The notes: generated by a model from the letters alone, not told the origin. 32,097 nt of DNA from Phaeodactylibacter sp. (GCA_024102975.1 JAGFJD010000346.1:1-32097); one strand, 5' to 3'; counted from the first letter of the stretch, positions 1 through 8,076 are shown. Translations and numbers: made by a program.

Positions 1-3
1 TTT

Positions 4-129
4 GTAACTATTTACCACATAGGCCACATCAGGCAGTTCACATAGGCCACAGTAGCCGCAGCCTATGTGCTCTACTGTGAAAACGCTATGTGTCCTATGT
101 GGTTAAACAAAAGACCTAAACAGTTACGT
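4..129. repeat. imperfect palindrome of CACATAGG units
   Basis: The left arm (about 11-58) and the reverse complement of the right arm (about 64-108) both carry CCACATAGG followed by CACAT and then TCACA-AGTAG-type blocks. An outer GTAACT (5-10) pairs with AGTTAC (121-126). The CACATAGG-type unit recurs several times. No coding region is visible here. It looks like an intergenic inverted repeat; it could form a hairpin if transcribed. Confidence 0.55.
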
Positions 130-195
130 CTTTTTTCATATTTCCATGCGTTTCTTTATTACAATATTCTGTGGCGTTTTCGTAACATGCTGAAA

Positions 196-436
196 ATCAA
201 AGTTTCACGCAGAGGCGCAGAGGACGCCACATACTGCTAGACATTTTTTGGACACAGAGTGCGCAGAGAAGACACAGAGCCACACAGAGGCTTGATTATC
301 AACGGAAAACTTTGTGTATCTCTGTGTTGGACTCAGTGCGCTCTGTGTCCAAAACCATTTTGTCCAGTAGTGTGAGGACACCAGGCGAATTGCAATCTGT
401 TGATGATCAATCCTTTGTGCCTCCGCGTGAGGAAAA
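196..436. repeat. 240-bp imperfect palindrome of CGCAGAGG / CACAGAG units
   Basis: Outer arms TTTCACGCAGAGGCGCAGAGG (203-223) and its near-complement ending in CTCCGCGTGAGG (410-432) enclose inner arms TTTTGGACACAGAG (245-258) and CTCTGTGTCCAAAA (341-354). The inner segment between 251 and 330 repeats CACAGAG/GCAGAG with a period of 8-10 bp. A short minus-strand reading frame spans part of it, but its composition is that of the repeat, so I do not call a gene. This resembles the CGCAGAG-type intergenic repeats scattered through Bacteroidota genomes (from memory, not searched). Confidence 0.6.
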
Positions 437-512
437 AATGCCACGGACTATTGTTTATTAGGAGTCCCGGGGGCTTGTTCGGGCATCATACATTTCACTA
501 ATACTATAACCT

Positions 513-2933
513 ATGTTCGGAAATTACCTGAAAACCGCCATTCGCAACCTCTGGAAATTCAGAGGCTACACCCTAATCAATATCCTGGGGCTGGCCATCG
601 GGGTGGCCTGTGTGCTGCTGATCCTGCTGTACGTGCAGTCGGAGCTGAGCTACGACCGTTTCCACGAAAACCGGGGCCGCATTTACCGCCTCAACCTGGC
701 GGCCACCAACCCGCAAACCCAGGAAAGCGTACAACGCGCCATCGGCCCATACCGCCTGGCCGACGAGATGAAGGTGGATTTTCCGGACTTTACCCTCATT
801 CGCTTTGCCGCCCAGACGCGGGAATTGATCGAACGGGACGACGAGCTTTTCACCGAAGAAGGTTTTGCCTTTGTCGACCCGAAGGCATTTCAGGTATTTC
901 ATTTCCCGTTGCTCAGCGGCGACCCGGCGACAGCGCTGGACAATCCCTTTTCCGTCGTTTTGTCCGAAAGCGCCGCCCGGAAATACTTCGGGGAGGCCAA
1001 CCCAATGGGCAAAGCGCTGACGATCCGCGACCGGCCCTTTGAGGTTACCGGCGTGATGGAAGACGTGCCTGAACATTCGCAGCTGCGGTTTGAAGTGCTG
1101 GCCTCCATGAACTGCGCCCGGCAGGTATTTTCCCGCGTGGTGCAGGAGAACTGGGGGGAAGGTTACGTCGAGACCTTCGCCATGATACCGGAAGGCAGGC
1201 GGCCGGCCGATTATGAGGAGGCCCTGGCGGCTTTTGTCGACGTCAAGCTGGAAGGCTGGCGGCAGTTCTCCCCGCGCCTCGTCATGCAGCCTTTACCGGA
1301 GATGTACCTGCATTCCAGGGACATACATAGCTTTTTCACGGGAGGGGACATCACCTATGTTTATGCCTTTTCCCTCATCGCCTTATTCATCCTGCTGATC
1401 GCCTGCATCAACTACATGAACCTGGCCACGGCGCGTTCCGGCGTGCGGGCCAGGGAGGTCGGCATGCGCAAGGTAGTGGGGGCTTCCCGTTCTCAGCTCA
1501 TCAGCCAGTTCCTGAGCGAAAGCACCCTCCTGGCGTTGATCGCCCTGGTTTTGGCCATTGGCATCGTTTATTTTGCCTTGCCTGCCTTCAACAGCCTGAC
1601 CGGCCGGCAGGTTTCCTTTTCGATCGCAAGCAACTGGAGCCTGCTGGCGAGCCTGTTGGGGATTGTGGTGCTGATCGGCATAGCCGCCGGCAGTTATCCG
1701 GCCTTTCTGTTGTCGGCCTTCCGGCCGGTGGCCGTCTTTTCCGGCCAGTTGCAGCAGGGCTTCAAAGGCGGCACCCTCCGCAAGGTGCTGGTCTCTTTCC
1801 AGTTTGCGACCTCCATCTTTTTGCTGATCGTCACCGGGGTAGTGTGCCAGCAACTGGAATACTGCCGGAATATGGATCTGGGTTTCGATAAGGAACACCT
1901 GGTGCTGATCGAGGGGACCCCCACCGAAATGCGGAGCAAGTACGACCAGTTTGCCGAACAGCTGGCGGCCAATCCGCAAATTATCTCTTCTGCCGCTTCC
2001 TCGCGGGTGCCGCCGGGGAGCCTGAGCAGTTCTTTCCGGACCCGGCCCGAAGGCATACCTGAAGAACAGCAGCAGGGGATGCAAACGGTGTGGACGGACT
2101 TCGGGTTCATCGAGACCATGGGCTTCGAAATGGCGGCCGGCCGCAGCTTCTCCAGGGATTTTCCCGCCGATGCCGGCACGGCCTTCATCCTCAACGAAGC
2201 GGCGGTCCGGGAGATCGGCTGGACCAACGAGGCGGCCATTGGCAAGGGTTTCGGCAGCTCGGAGATTTCCGACTGGGACAGCGGGCAGTGGCAGGACCGG
2301 GACGGCGCCGTCGTCGGCGTCCTGAAAGATTTTCACTTCGAATCGATGAAGGAAGAGATCGTGCCCACCGTCTACTTCGTCGCTCCCTATATGGCGTGGA
2401 ACTACGTCATCCGCATCAAGCCCGGCAACATCCCGGAAACCATCGATTTCATTGAGGGTATCTGGGAGCGCTTCAATCCGGATGCGCCTTTCGAGTACAC
2501 CTTTGTCGATGAGAGCTTTGCCGCCCTTTACCGGGCCGAAGAGCAGCAAGCCACCGTCTTTGGGATTTTTGCCGCGTTGGCCATTTTCATCGCCTGCCTC
2601 GGCCTGGTGGGCCTGGCCTCTTTTACGGCTGAGCAGCGGCGGAAGGAGATCAGCATCCGCAGGGTGCTGGGCGCTTCCAGCATGAGCATCATCAGGTTGT
2701 TGTCGGGAGAGTTCACCTGGCTGGTCGGGATCGCTTTCCTGCTGGCCACCCCGTTGGCCTGGTACCTGATGAACAGCTGGCTGGAGGATTTTGCCTACCG
2801 CATTTCAATTGGAGTGGGCGTGTTTGCGCTGGCGGGCCTGGCGGCCCTGCTGATCGCCTGGGCCACGGTGGGCTGGCAGACGGCGCGGGTGGCGCGGGCG
2901 AATCCGGCGGATGTGTTGCAGCGGGGTAGTTAG
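513..2933 (+). CDS. FtsX/MacB-like ABC transporter permease
   Basis: The 806-residue protein is an inner-membrane permease subunit of the MacB/FtsX (type VII) ABC family, which couples cytoplasmic ATP hydrolysis to work on periplasmic substrates without moving them through the membrane. One membrane helix near residues 20-42 is followed by a MacB-type periplasmic domain (about 45-275). A first FtsX block follows (helices about 283-305, 338-360, 380-402) with the coupling motif REVGMRKVVGAS, then a helix at about 430-450, a second periplasmic region, and a second FtsX block (about 683-705, 733-752, 772-795) with the matching motif KEISIRRVLGAS. The length of about 800 residues with two FtsX blocks is usual for Bacteroidota. 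No ATP-binding subunit lies in the window, so the partner must be encoded elsewhere. Substrate is unknown. The start ATG follows an AT-rich leader without a clear ribosome-binding site. Confidence 0.9.
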   Translation: MFGNYLKTAIRNLWKFRGYTLINILGLAIGVACVLLILLYVQSELSYDRFHENRGRIYRLNLAATNPQTQESVQRAIGPYRLADEMKVDFPDFTLIRFAAQTRELIERDDELFTEEGFAFVDPKAFQVFHFPLLSGDPATALDNPFSVVLSESAARKYFGEANPMGKALTIRDRPFEVTGVMEDVPEHSQLRFEVLASMNCARQVFSRVVQENWGEGYVETFAMIPEGRRPADYEEALAAFVDVKLEGWRQFSPRLVMQPLPEMYLHSRDIHSFFTGGDITYVYAFSLIALFILLIACINYMNLATARSGVRAREVGMRKVVGASRSQLISQFLSESTLLALIALVLAIGIVYFALPAFNSLTGRQVSFSIASNWSLLASLLGIVVLIGIAAGSYPAFLLSAFRPVAVFSGQLQQGFKGGTLRKVLVSFQFATSIFLLIVTGVVCQQLEYCRNMDLGFDKEHLVLIEGTPTEMRSKYDQFAEQLAANPQIISSAASSRVPPGSLSSSFRTRPEGIPEEQQQGMQTVWTDFGFIETMGFEMAAGRSFSRDFPADAGTAFILNEAAVREIGWTNEAAIGKGFGSSEISDWDSGQWQDRDGAVVGVLKDFHFESMKEEIVPTVYFVAPYMAWNYVIRIKPGNIPETIDFIEGIWERFNPDAPFEYTFVDESFAALYRAEEQQATVFGIFAALAIFIACLGLVGLASFTAEQRRKEISIRRVLGASSMSIIRLLSGEFTWLVGIAFLLATPLAWYLMNSWLEDFAYRISIGVGVFALAGLAALLIAWATVGWQTARVARANPADVLQRGS

Positions 2934-2940
2934 TAGTTAG

Positions 2941-3004
2941 GTCGAAGTTTGGAAACTTCGACCAACAGTTTGGAAACTTCGGCCAGCGTTTGGAAACTTC
3001 GGCC
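2941..3004. repeat. three tandem 20-21 bp hairpin units
   Basis: GTTTGGAAACTTCG occurs at 2947, 2968 and 2988. The first copy is extended to a perfect hairpin, GTCGAAGT (2941-2948) with ACTTCGAC (2955-2962) around a six-base loop. The array sits exactly between two convergent genes (stops at 2933 and 3015), so it may act as a bidirectional terminator, although no T-tract follows. Confidence 0.6.
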
Positions 3005-3014
3005 AGCAGAGAGC

Positions 3015-4634
3015 TTAATGCCGTGTAATGCCCAGTGCTTTTATCCGGGAACTCAGCGTGGAAGGCGCTACCTGCAACAGCTCTGCCGCTCCGTTCTTTC
3101 CGGAGACTTTCCAGCCGGTGGCATTCAGCGCCCTGATGATGTTCTCCCGTTCCAGTCGGCCGAGTTCCTGCTGGGTGAAGATTCGGGAATTTTCGCAGAG
3201 GGGGACGTCCGTTCCGGGATCTGGATGGGCATTCCATTCCGGCAAATCCTGGCTGAAGCGCAGATTTCCACCCTCCGGAGCGGTGATGACGGCCCGCTCG
3301 ATGACGTTCTGCAATTCCCGCACATTGCCCGGCCAGGAGTAGGCGAGCAATTTTCGGATTTCATCCTCCGGGATACCTGTTATCTTTTTGCCCAACCTCA
3401 GGGCGCTTTTGCGGGCCAGGGCGGAGGCGATCAGGGCCACGTCGCGCCCCCGTTCCCGGAGCGGCGGGATGTTCAGCGGAAATACATTGAGCCGGTAGTA
3501 CAGGTCTTCCCGGAAATTTCCTTTTCCCGCTTCCTCCAGCAGGTTGCGGTGGGTAGCGGCGATCACGCGCACGTTGACCTTGACCGTCTTCGAGCTGCCG
3601 ACCGGCTCGAACTCGCCCTCCTGGAGGACGCGGAGCAGCTTGGGCTGCAGGGCCAGGGGCAGCTCTCCGATCTCGTCCAGGAAGATCGTCCCTCCATCTG
3701 CCAGCATGAACCGGCCGTCTCTTTTAGCGGTGGCGCCGGTGAACGCTCCTTTTTCGTGGCCGAACAGTTCGCTTTCGATCAGGTTGGCCGGCAGGGCGGC
3801 GCAGTTGAGGCGGATCATGGGTTTGCCCTGCCGCAGGCTCGACCGGTGGATGGCTCTGGCAAAGAGTTCTTTGCCGGTGCCCGTTTCGCCGGTGATCAAT
3901 ACACTTGCATTCGTCCGGGCTACCTGTCGTACCCTGGCCAGCGCTTCGCCTATTTTGGGGCTTTCGCCAATGATCTCGTCAAAATGGCGATGCTCGCAGG
4001 GGGCGCTGCCGGCCTGGTCCCTTTCGATGGTAATGGCGGGTATTTTTTTTTCTCCCTCCAACAGCCTGATCTTATCCATCGCCCCTTCGAACAGGCGGCG
4101 CAGCTGAATTTCGCTTTCCCGGAGCTGCCGGGTAGCCTTCTGCCGCTGCATTTCTGCGGTTGCCCGGGCGGCGAAAATCCGGAAAACCGCCTGCAGCCGT
4201 TTCCGGGGCGGCATGGGCTTGGTGTCCAGCACCGCCAGGTGGCCCAGGATTTTCCGGTCGGCGCCTTTCAGGGGGATGCCCATATAACTGACGGCGTTCA
4301 TGGGCGCCAGGTCGGGGTCCTCCGGAAACAATTCAATGGCCCTATCCGGGATGTGAACCAGGGACTGGCTGTCGATGGCCGGTTCGCAGGGGGTGCCCCG
4401 GATGTCGTATTCATACTGATCCACCCAGTCGCTTCCCAGCCAGAATGCCTGCGCCCGGAGCCGGCGGTTGGCTTCGTCGTACTCCGTCACCCAGGCGCCA
4501 TGTACGTTCAGCGATTCAGCCAGGTTTTTGACGAGCGCTCTGAAGAAACGGTTTCCGGTGAACAAGGCGGTGCCTTCGACGACTTTGCGGAGAATGGCTT
4601 CTTCTTTCAGTTGGTATTCGGAAGACTGGATCAT
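3015..4634 (-). CDS. sigma-54 activator: GAF, AAA+ and Fis-type HTH
   Basis: This 539-residue bacterial enhancer-binding protein uses ATP to open sigma-54 RNA polymerase promoters. The N-terminal GAF sensor (about 15-165) contains the typical RGTPCE stretch near 80-84 and suggests control by a small ligand rather than by phosphorylation. A short coiled coil follows (about 160-195). The AAA+ domain (about 218-455) has Walker A GETGTGKE (249-256), the sigma-54 loop GAFTGA (296-301) and Walker B IFLDE (317-321), all intact. The C-terminal Fis-type helix-turn-helix (about 490-537) is of the FhlA/NtrC type. I chose ATG at 4634; a GTG one codon upstream is also possible. The sigma-54 promoter found upstream of the adjacent OsmC-like gene makes that gene the likely target (inference). 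Confidence 0.92.
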   Translation of the reverse strand: MIQSSEYQLKEEAILRKVVEGTALFTGNRFFRALVKNLAESLNVHGAWVTEYDEANRRLRAQAFWLGSDWVDQYEYDIRGTPCEPAIDSQSLVHIPDRAIELFPEDPDLAPMNAVSYMGIPLKGADRKILGHLAVLDTKPMPPRKRLQAVFRIFAARATAEMQRQKATRQLRESEIQLRRLFEGAMDKIRLLEGEKKIPAITIERDQAGSAPCEHRHFDEIIGESPKIGEALARVRQVARTNASVLITGETGTGKELFARAIHRSSLRQGKPMIRLNCAALPANLIESELFGHEKGAFTGATAKRDGRFMLADGGTIFLDEIGELPLALQPKLLRVLQEGEFEPVGSSKTVKVNVRVIAATHRNLLEEAGKGNFREDLYYRLNVFPLNIPPLRERGRDVALIASALARKSALRLGKKITGIPEDEIRKLLAYSWPGNVRELQNVIERAVITAPEGGNLRFSQDLPEWNAHPDPGTDVPLCENSRIFTQQELGRLERENIIRALNATGWKVSGKNGAAELLQVAPSTLSSRIKALGITRH

Positions 4635-4741
4635 CACAGCTGGTATTTCACCGAAGTTATTCCATCTGCTGTTTTCCTGAAAGCGCTGATGATTGGCCGG
4701 CGGCTGAAAATTATCCGGTGGCCGCTTTTACTGAGCCGCAC

Positions 4742-4778
4742 AAAAAAAGCCATCCCGGATTCAGTATCCGGGACGGCT
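4742..4778 (-). terminator. intrinsic terminator after the OsmC-like gene
   Basis: On the minus strand a 13-bp stem with one mismatch (arms 4748-4760 and 4766-4778, five-base loop) is followed by seven T residues. It lies 25 bp beyond the OsmC-like stop codon and separates that gene from the sigma-54 activator downstream. Confidence 0.85.
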
Positions 4779-4802
4779 CCTATTCTATAAATCATCCTGA
4801 AA

Positions 4803-5363
4803 TTACTCCACAACAAACCGGGTATTCAGCTTGATGGCGTTGCCCAGGTTGTACCGGTTGGGAGCGGTGGCGGTGACGGCTTCGTGGATTCTCCGGAACT
4901 GTTCCGGCGTGCCGTTACCCTTAATGTACACGGTGTACTGCAGGGACTCATAGCCGGGGGCGACATTGGGGTCGATGCCCAGGAAGCCCCGCAGGTCGAT
5001 GTCGCCTTCCGTTACGATCCTGAGTTCTTCCAGCTCGACGCCTTCCAGGGCTGATACCGCTACGTAGCCGACCATGATGCAGGCGTTGAAGGCGGCCAGG
5101 AGGTACTCCTGGGGGTTCGCAAACTGGTTGGTGCCGCCGATCTCCAGGGGTTCGTCGATCTTGATGGTAAAATCTTTGGGTACGTACTGTCCGCCGATGG
5201 AGTATCCTGCGACGTGAGAATCGGAGCGGGTTCCTCCCTTCCAGTGGGTGGCTACTTTCCATTCTGTCATGCCCGCTGCCGGGTTAGCCGAGACCTGTTC
5301 GATCGTCTGCCGGAGAAAATCGGTGTCCATTCCGTTGATTTGCTGAACGACTTGCTCTTTCAT
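4803..5363 (-). CDS. OsmC family protein
   Basis: The 186-residue protein matches the OsmC/Ohr fold, whose members are thiol peroxidases for organic hydroperoxides or related stress proteins. A family-typical core runs from about residue 35 (WKGGTRSDSHV) through NPQEYLLAAFNACIMVGY with the peroxidatic cysteine C95. The second, resolving cysteine of classical OsmC/Ohr is absent: the C-terminal region has TATAPNRYN instead, so a two-cysteine peroxidase cycle is unlikely. I chose ATG at 5363 over an in-frame TTG two codons upstream. It has its own sigma-54-type promoter at 5430-5445 and its own terminator at 4742-4778, and sits next to a sigma-54 activator. Confidence 0.87.
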   Translation of the reverse strand: MKEQVVQQINGMDTDFLRQTIEQVSANPAAGMTEWKVATHWKGGTRSDSHVAGYSIGGQYVPKDFTIKIDEPLEIGGTNQFANPQEYLLAAFNACIMVGYVAVSALEGVELEELRIVTEGDIDLRGFLGIDPNVAPGYESLQYTVYIKGNGTPEQFRRIHEAVTATAPNRYNLGNAIKLNTRFVVE

Positions 5364-5429
5364 TTTCAATTGATTTTGGTGTTAAAAAAATGCTGCCGGC
5401 ATATCCGGCGTGCTTTCGGGTTGGTAAAA

Positions 5430-5445
5430 GGCAATTGGCATGCCA
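5430..5445 (-). promoter_or_regulatory. sigma-54 (-24/-12) promoter of the OsmC-like gene
   Basis: Read on the minus strand the site is TGGCATGCCAATTGCC. It matches the sigma-54 consensus TGGCAYR-N4-TTGCW at all but the last position and has the invariant GG-N10-GC spacing. The predicted transcript would start near 5420, giving a leader of roughly 55 bases before the ATG at 5363. The neighbouring gene encodes an enhancer-binding protein with an intact GAFTGA loop, which supports the call. Confidence 0.75.
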
Positions 5446-5510
5446 AAATGAATTTTTAAAATAAGTTTTTGAAAATCAACGATTTAAGCAGATTTGGTCA
5501 CAATGGAGGG

Positions 5511-5543
5511 TTTACGAAATCCCGTGGATTTACGAAATCTCGT
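5511..5543. promoter_or_regulatory. candidate enhancer: two direct repeats
   Basis: TTTACGAAATCYCGT occurs twice (5511-5525 and 5529-5543) with an 18-bp period; the second copy contains ACGA-AATC-TCGT as a small dyad. The pair lies about 70-110 bp upstream of the sigma-54 promoter, a usual distance for an activator-binding site. The link to the neighbouring activator is inference. Confidence 0.4.
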
Positions 5544-5592
5544 CACGGAAAATCGCGAAAGGGGGCTGATACATGCAATTTGTGTAACTATC

Positions 5593-5723
5593 CCATAGCG
5601 TTCGTCAGCACGACAGGGAGAAACATTTCCTGGTATGCCAAAAACATAGGGCTGGTCCGGCAGGAAGTTTTTGATGAAAAAGGCGAACTGCTGGTTCGGC
5701 AAGAGTTGGTGAAAATTGATTAA
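5593..5723 (+). pseudogene. possible 3' remnant of a TapB/DUF3108-like gene
   Basis: The last 35 or so codons read GRNISWYAKNIGLVRQEVFDEKGELLVRQELVKID (in short: W-Y-A-K-N-x-G-L-V then D-x-K-G-E-L). This resembles the C-terminus of TapB/DUF3108-like exported proteins of Bacteroidota, where a 'YAKxVGLV...YDxKGxL' ending is common. Upstream in the same frame there is only repeat-derived sequence, with no signal peptide or domain body, so I read it as a decayed fragment. Recognition is from memory of the family pattern only. Confidence 0.35.
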
Positions 5724-5886
5724 GGAACCGGCTGAAAATAAGTTCCCGTTTTTGGGGGAGAGCATTGTTTCACCAGCCAAGGCGTGAGGAAGGAACATAG
5801 CCTAGCTACGTGACTGACGAGCAACGCAGGATGGCGGAACAAGGCACCGCCAAAATAGGGAAGTTATTCTCAGCCGGTTCCTAAGG
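5722..5886. repeat. palindromic repeat, ATAGCnnnGCTACG family, copy 1
   Basis: Arms at 5722-5755 and 5850-5886 share the near-complementary sequence AGGAACCGGCTGARAATAA plus flanking matches. The centre is ATAGCCTAGCTACG (5797-5810), flanked by weaker inverted similarity. The same core and related arms occur at 20089-20243, and the core again at the end of the window. No open frame of note lies inside. It resembles a non-autonomous palindromic (MITE/REP-like) element. Confidence 0.65.
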
Positions 5887-5947
5887 ATGCAAGTAACACC
5901 AGGTGGCTGTCGCCGGCACTATTGTCAGCAAATCGCCGAAATCCTTC

Positions 5948-6952
5948 CTACAACCCCGCTTTAGCCGAGATTTCCAGCATTCGGTCGATAGAGGCCCGGC
6001 CCTGTTCGATGACCCAGTCCGGCAGGGTAATCTCCGGCTGTTCGTACTTCATGCAGGTATACAGTTTTTCCAGGGTATTGCGCTTCATGTGCGGGCACTC
6101 GTTGCAGGCGCAGGTATTGTTGGGCGGCGCGGGGATGAAGGTCTTGTGCGGCGAGGCCTTCTGCATCTGGTGGATGATGCCCACCTCGGTGGCCACGATG
6201 AACTCGCTGGCGTCGCTGCGTTTGGTATAATTCAGCAGGCCGGTGGTGGAGCCGATGAAGTCGGCTATTTCCAGGAGGTGGTCCTCACATTCGGGGTGGG
6301 CGATGAACCTGGCGTCGGGGTGGCGCATCTTCAGCTTGACGATCTTTTCGTGGGAGAAGATTTCGTGTACCATGCAGGAGCCGTTCCACAGCACCATGTC
6401 CCTGCCGGTCTTTTTCATCAGGTAGCGGCCCAGGTTGACGTCCGGCGCGAAGATGATGCCTTTGTCCTTCGGGATGCTTTCAATCACCTGCACGGCGTTG
6501 GTGGAAGTGCAGCAGATGTCGGTCAGCGTCTTCAGCTCCGCCGTGCAGTTGATGTAGCTGACCACCACGTGATCGGGATATTTCTCCCTGAACTTGCGGA
6601 ATACCGGCGGCGGGCAGGAGTCGGCCAGGGAGCAGCCCGCCTTCAGGTCGGGCAGCAGCACCTTCTTTTGGGGAGAAAGCATTTTAGCGGTCTCTGCCAT
6701 GAAGTGTACGCCGGCGAAGACGATGATGTCGGCCCCGGTTGCGGCAGCTTGCTGGGAAAGCCCCAGGCTGTCGCCGATGTAGTCGGCAATGTCCTGGATA
6801 TCCGGTTCCTGGTAGTAGTGCGCCAGGATGATGGCGTTCTTTTCCTTCTTGAGTTTTTCGATTTCCTCGAACAGGTCCAGGGTTGGGTCCACATCGACAT
6901 CCAGGTATCCCTTCTGCTGGAGCTGTTTTTCGGCAATGGCAAGCGTCGTCAT
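5948..6952 (-). CDS. nadA: quinolinate synthase
   Basis: NadA condenses iminoaspartate with dihydroxyacetone phosphate to quinolinate in de novo NAD synthesis, using an oxygen-sensitive [4Fe-4S] cluster in the cytoplasm. The 334-residue protein shows the three cluster cysteines in their usual places: C107 ([10 protein letters not shown]), C193 (NGSCMVHE) and C286 within CACNEC (281-286). The substrate motif AHYYQ lies at 44-48 and DSLGLS at 61-66. The start ATG at 6952 leaves a short leader to a palindromic operator candidate at 7041-7065. nadB and nadC are not in the window, so the gene stands alone here. Confidence 0.96.
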   Translation of the reverse strand: MTTLAIAEKQLQQKGYLDVDVDPTLDLFEEIEKLKKEKNAIILAHYYQEPDIQDIADYIGDSLGLSQQAAATGADIIVFAGVHFMAETAKMLSPQKKVLLPDLKAGCSLADSCPPPVFRKFREKYPDHVVVSYINCTAELKTLTDICCTSTNAVQVIESIPKDKGIIFAPDVNLGRYLMKKTGRDMVLWNGSCMVHEIFSHEKIVKLKMRHPDARFIAHPECEDHLLEIADFIGSTTGLLNYTKRSDASEFIVATEVGIIHQMQKASPHKTFIPAPPNNTCACNECPHMKRNTLEKLYTCMKYEQPEITLPDWVIEQGRASIDRMLEISAKAGL

Positions 6953-7040
6953 GGTTCGGAATTTTTATGCGGTTTCAGGGAATACTCCCGTCCGATATTC
7001 TTTTTCTGCCAGAATAACGGCGGGTTTCCGGAAATAGTTT

Positions 7041-7065
7041 ACTTAGTTTGAACTTTAAACTAAGT
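7041..7065 (-). promoter_or_regulatory. 25-bp palindromic operator candidate upstream of nadA
   Basis: ACTTAGTTT (7041-7049) and AAACTAAGT (7057-7065) form a perfect 9-bp dyad with a 7-base spacer, about 90 bp upstream of the nadA start. A run of T follows on the plus strand, but no plus-strand gene ends here, so a terminator is less likely than an operator. NAD genes in Bacteroidota are often controlled by NrtR-type repressors that bind AT-rich palindromes; assignment to NrtR is a guess. Confidence 0.45.
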
Positions 7066-7142
7066 TTTTTTTCAGACTTATGACGAAGATGAGACAGGAA
7101 GGTAACACATGGACAGGAATTCCCCTGTGGCAAAGGAGAGCT

Positions 7143-7198
7143 GTAGACAGGATTTACGGGATGAACAGGATTCCGCTTCCACCCCATCGTCATTGTCC
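7143..7198. repeat. ACAGGATTT-type repeat copy in a gene-free spacer
   Basis: The spacer 6953-7341 holds the nadA operator candidate and, from about 7143, GTAGACAGGATTTACGGGATGAACAGGATT-like sequence (blocks AGACAGGATTTAC and GAACAGGATT). The same unit recurs at 19749-19840 and 29481-29556. Nothing else is recognisable up to the stop codon at 7342 apart from a pyrimidine-rich stretch. Confidence 0.4.
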
Positions 7199-7341
7199 AG
7201 GTATCTGTGCTAACTTACATTTTTTGAACAGCTGTACTTTCGCTTTCTGACTATAAGGGCCATTTGCACCTGGGGGCCTTCCCACTTCCGCTTTCCGCTT
7301 TCCCATTTTCCATCCCTATTCTTTCTTCTCCTCCCCGCCCC

Positions 7342-8052
7342 TCATCTCCCCACCAGAAAAACCGCCGGATGCTTGTGCAAATCCGGCACTTGCTCCTTCC
7401 TCCAGTCCCGCACGGCAAGGGTGCGCACATATTCGGCGGGCAGCGTCAGGTCGGCAGCGATGCAGAAGAGCATATCCGGGGAAAGCACGTTGACGGCCGT
7501 TTCGATCAGGCCCATATTGCGGTAGGGCGTTTCGATGAAAATCTGTGTCTGGTTGTGTTTGAACACCCGTTGTTCCAGGAATTTCAGCTCCCGGTCCAGC
7601 TCGGGGCGGCGGGGCGGCAGGTAGCCGTGGAAGCAGAAGTCCTGCCCGTTGAGGCCCGAGGCCATCAGGGCGAGCAGGATGGAAGACGGGCCCACCAGCG
7701 GCACGACCTGGATGCCCCGTTGGTGGGCGGTTTGCACCACAAAGGCGCCGGGGTCGGCCACGCCGGGGCAGCCGGCTTCGGAGAGCAGGCCGATGTCCTT
7801 GCCCTGATCGGCGTCTTCCAGGAAGCGGGCGCGTTCTTCGGGCGGCGTGTGCTTGGTGATCTCGTAGAAAGCCAGTTTGCTGAAGGGCTTTGACGGATTG
7901 GTCTCTTTGATGAAGCGCCGGGCGGTTTTGGCGCGCTCGGCGATGAAAACATCCAGGCGGTGGAGGATGTCGACGACATACTGTGGGAGGGTATGGGATG
8001 CGCCTTCTCCCAGTGGGGCGGGGATGAGGTAGAGTTTGCCTTTTGTTGCCAT
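7342..8052 (-). CDS. RsmI-like SAM-dependent methyltransferase
   Basis: The 236-residue protein has the tetrapyrrole-methylase (class III) fold of the RsmI family, which 2'-O-methylates C1402 of 16S rRNA. Family landmarks are the N-terminal PAPLGEG (11-17), the loop SEAGCPGVADPG, the VVPLVGPSSILLALMASG segment and ETPYRNM. Bacteroidota carry a short subgroup of about 235 residues that lacks the C-terminal extension of E. coli RsmI (286 residues), so the rRNA target is not certain for this protein. I chose ATG at 8052 because the family-typical start follows at once; the longer in-frame extension overlaps the divergent gene. Only 45 bp separate it from the divergent Uma2 gene. Confidence 0.85.
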   Translation of the reverse strand: MATKGKLYLIPAPLGEGASHTLPQYVVDILHRLDVFIAERAKTARRFIKETNPSKPFSKLAFYEITKHTPPEERARFLEDADQGKDIGLLSEAGCPGVADPGAFVVQTAHQRGIQVVPLVGPSSILLALMASGLNGQDFCFHGYLPPRRPELDRELKFLEQRVFKHNQTQIFIETPYRNMGLIETAVNVLSPDMLFCIAADLTLPAEYVRTLAVRDWRKEQVPDLHKHPAVFLVGR

Positions 8053-8076
8053 AGGGCAAATGTAGCTTATATTGTT

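Noticed and set aside
4742..4778. Hairpin as a riboswitch or attenuator of the sigma-54 activator
   Set aside because: It has the stem and T-tract of a simple terminator 25 bp after the OsmC-like stop; no alternative fold or leader peptide is visible.
2949..4790. 613-codon plus-strand frame opposite the sigma-54 activator
   Set aside because: It mirrors a clear GAF-AAA+-HTH protein on the other strand. High GC at third codon positions makes long antisense frames common here; it has no recognisable domain or usable start context.
5469..5723. 84-codon plus-strand frame as an intact small gene
   Set aside because: Its first third (GFTKSRGFTKSR) is just the translated direct repeat at 5511-5543; only the last 40 or so codons look protein-derived, so I list a remnant instead.
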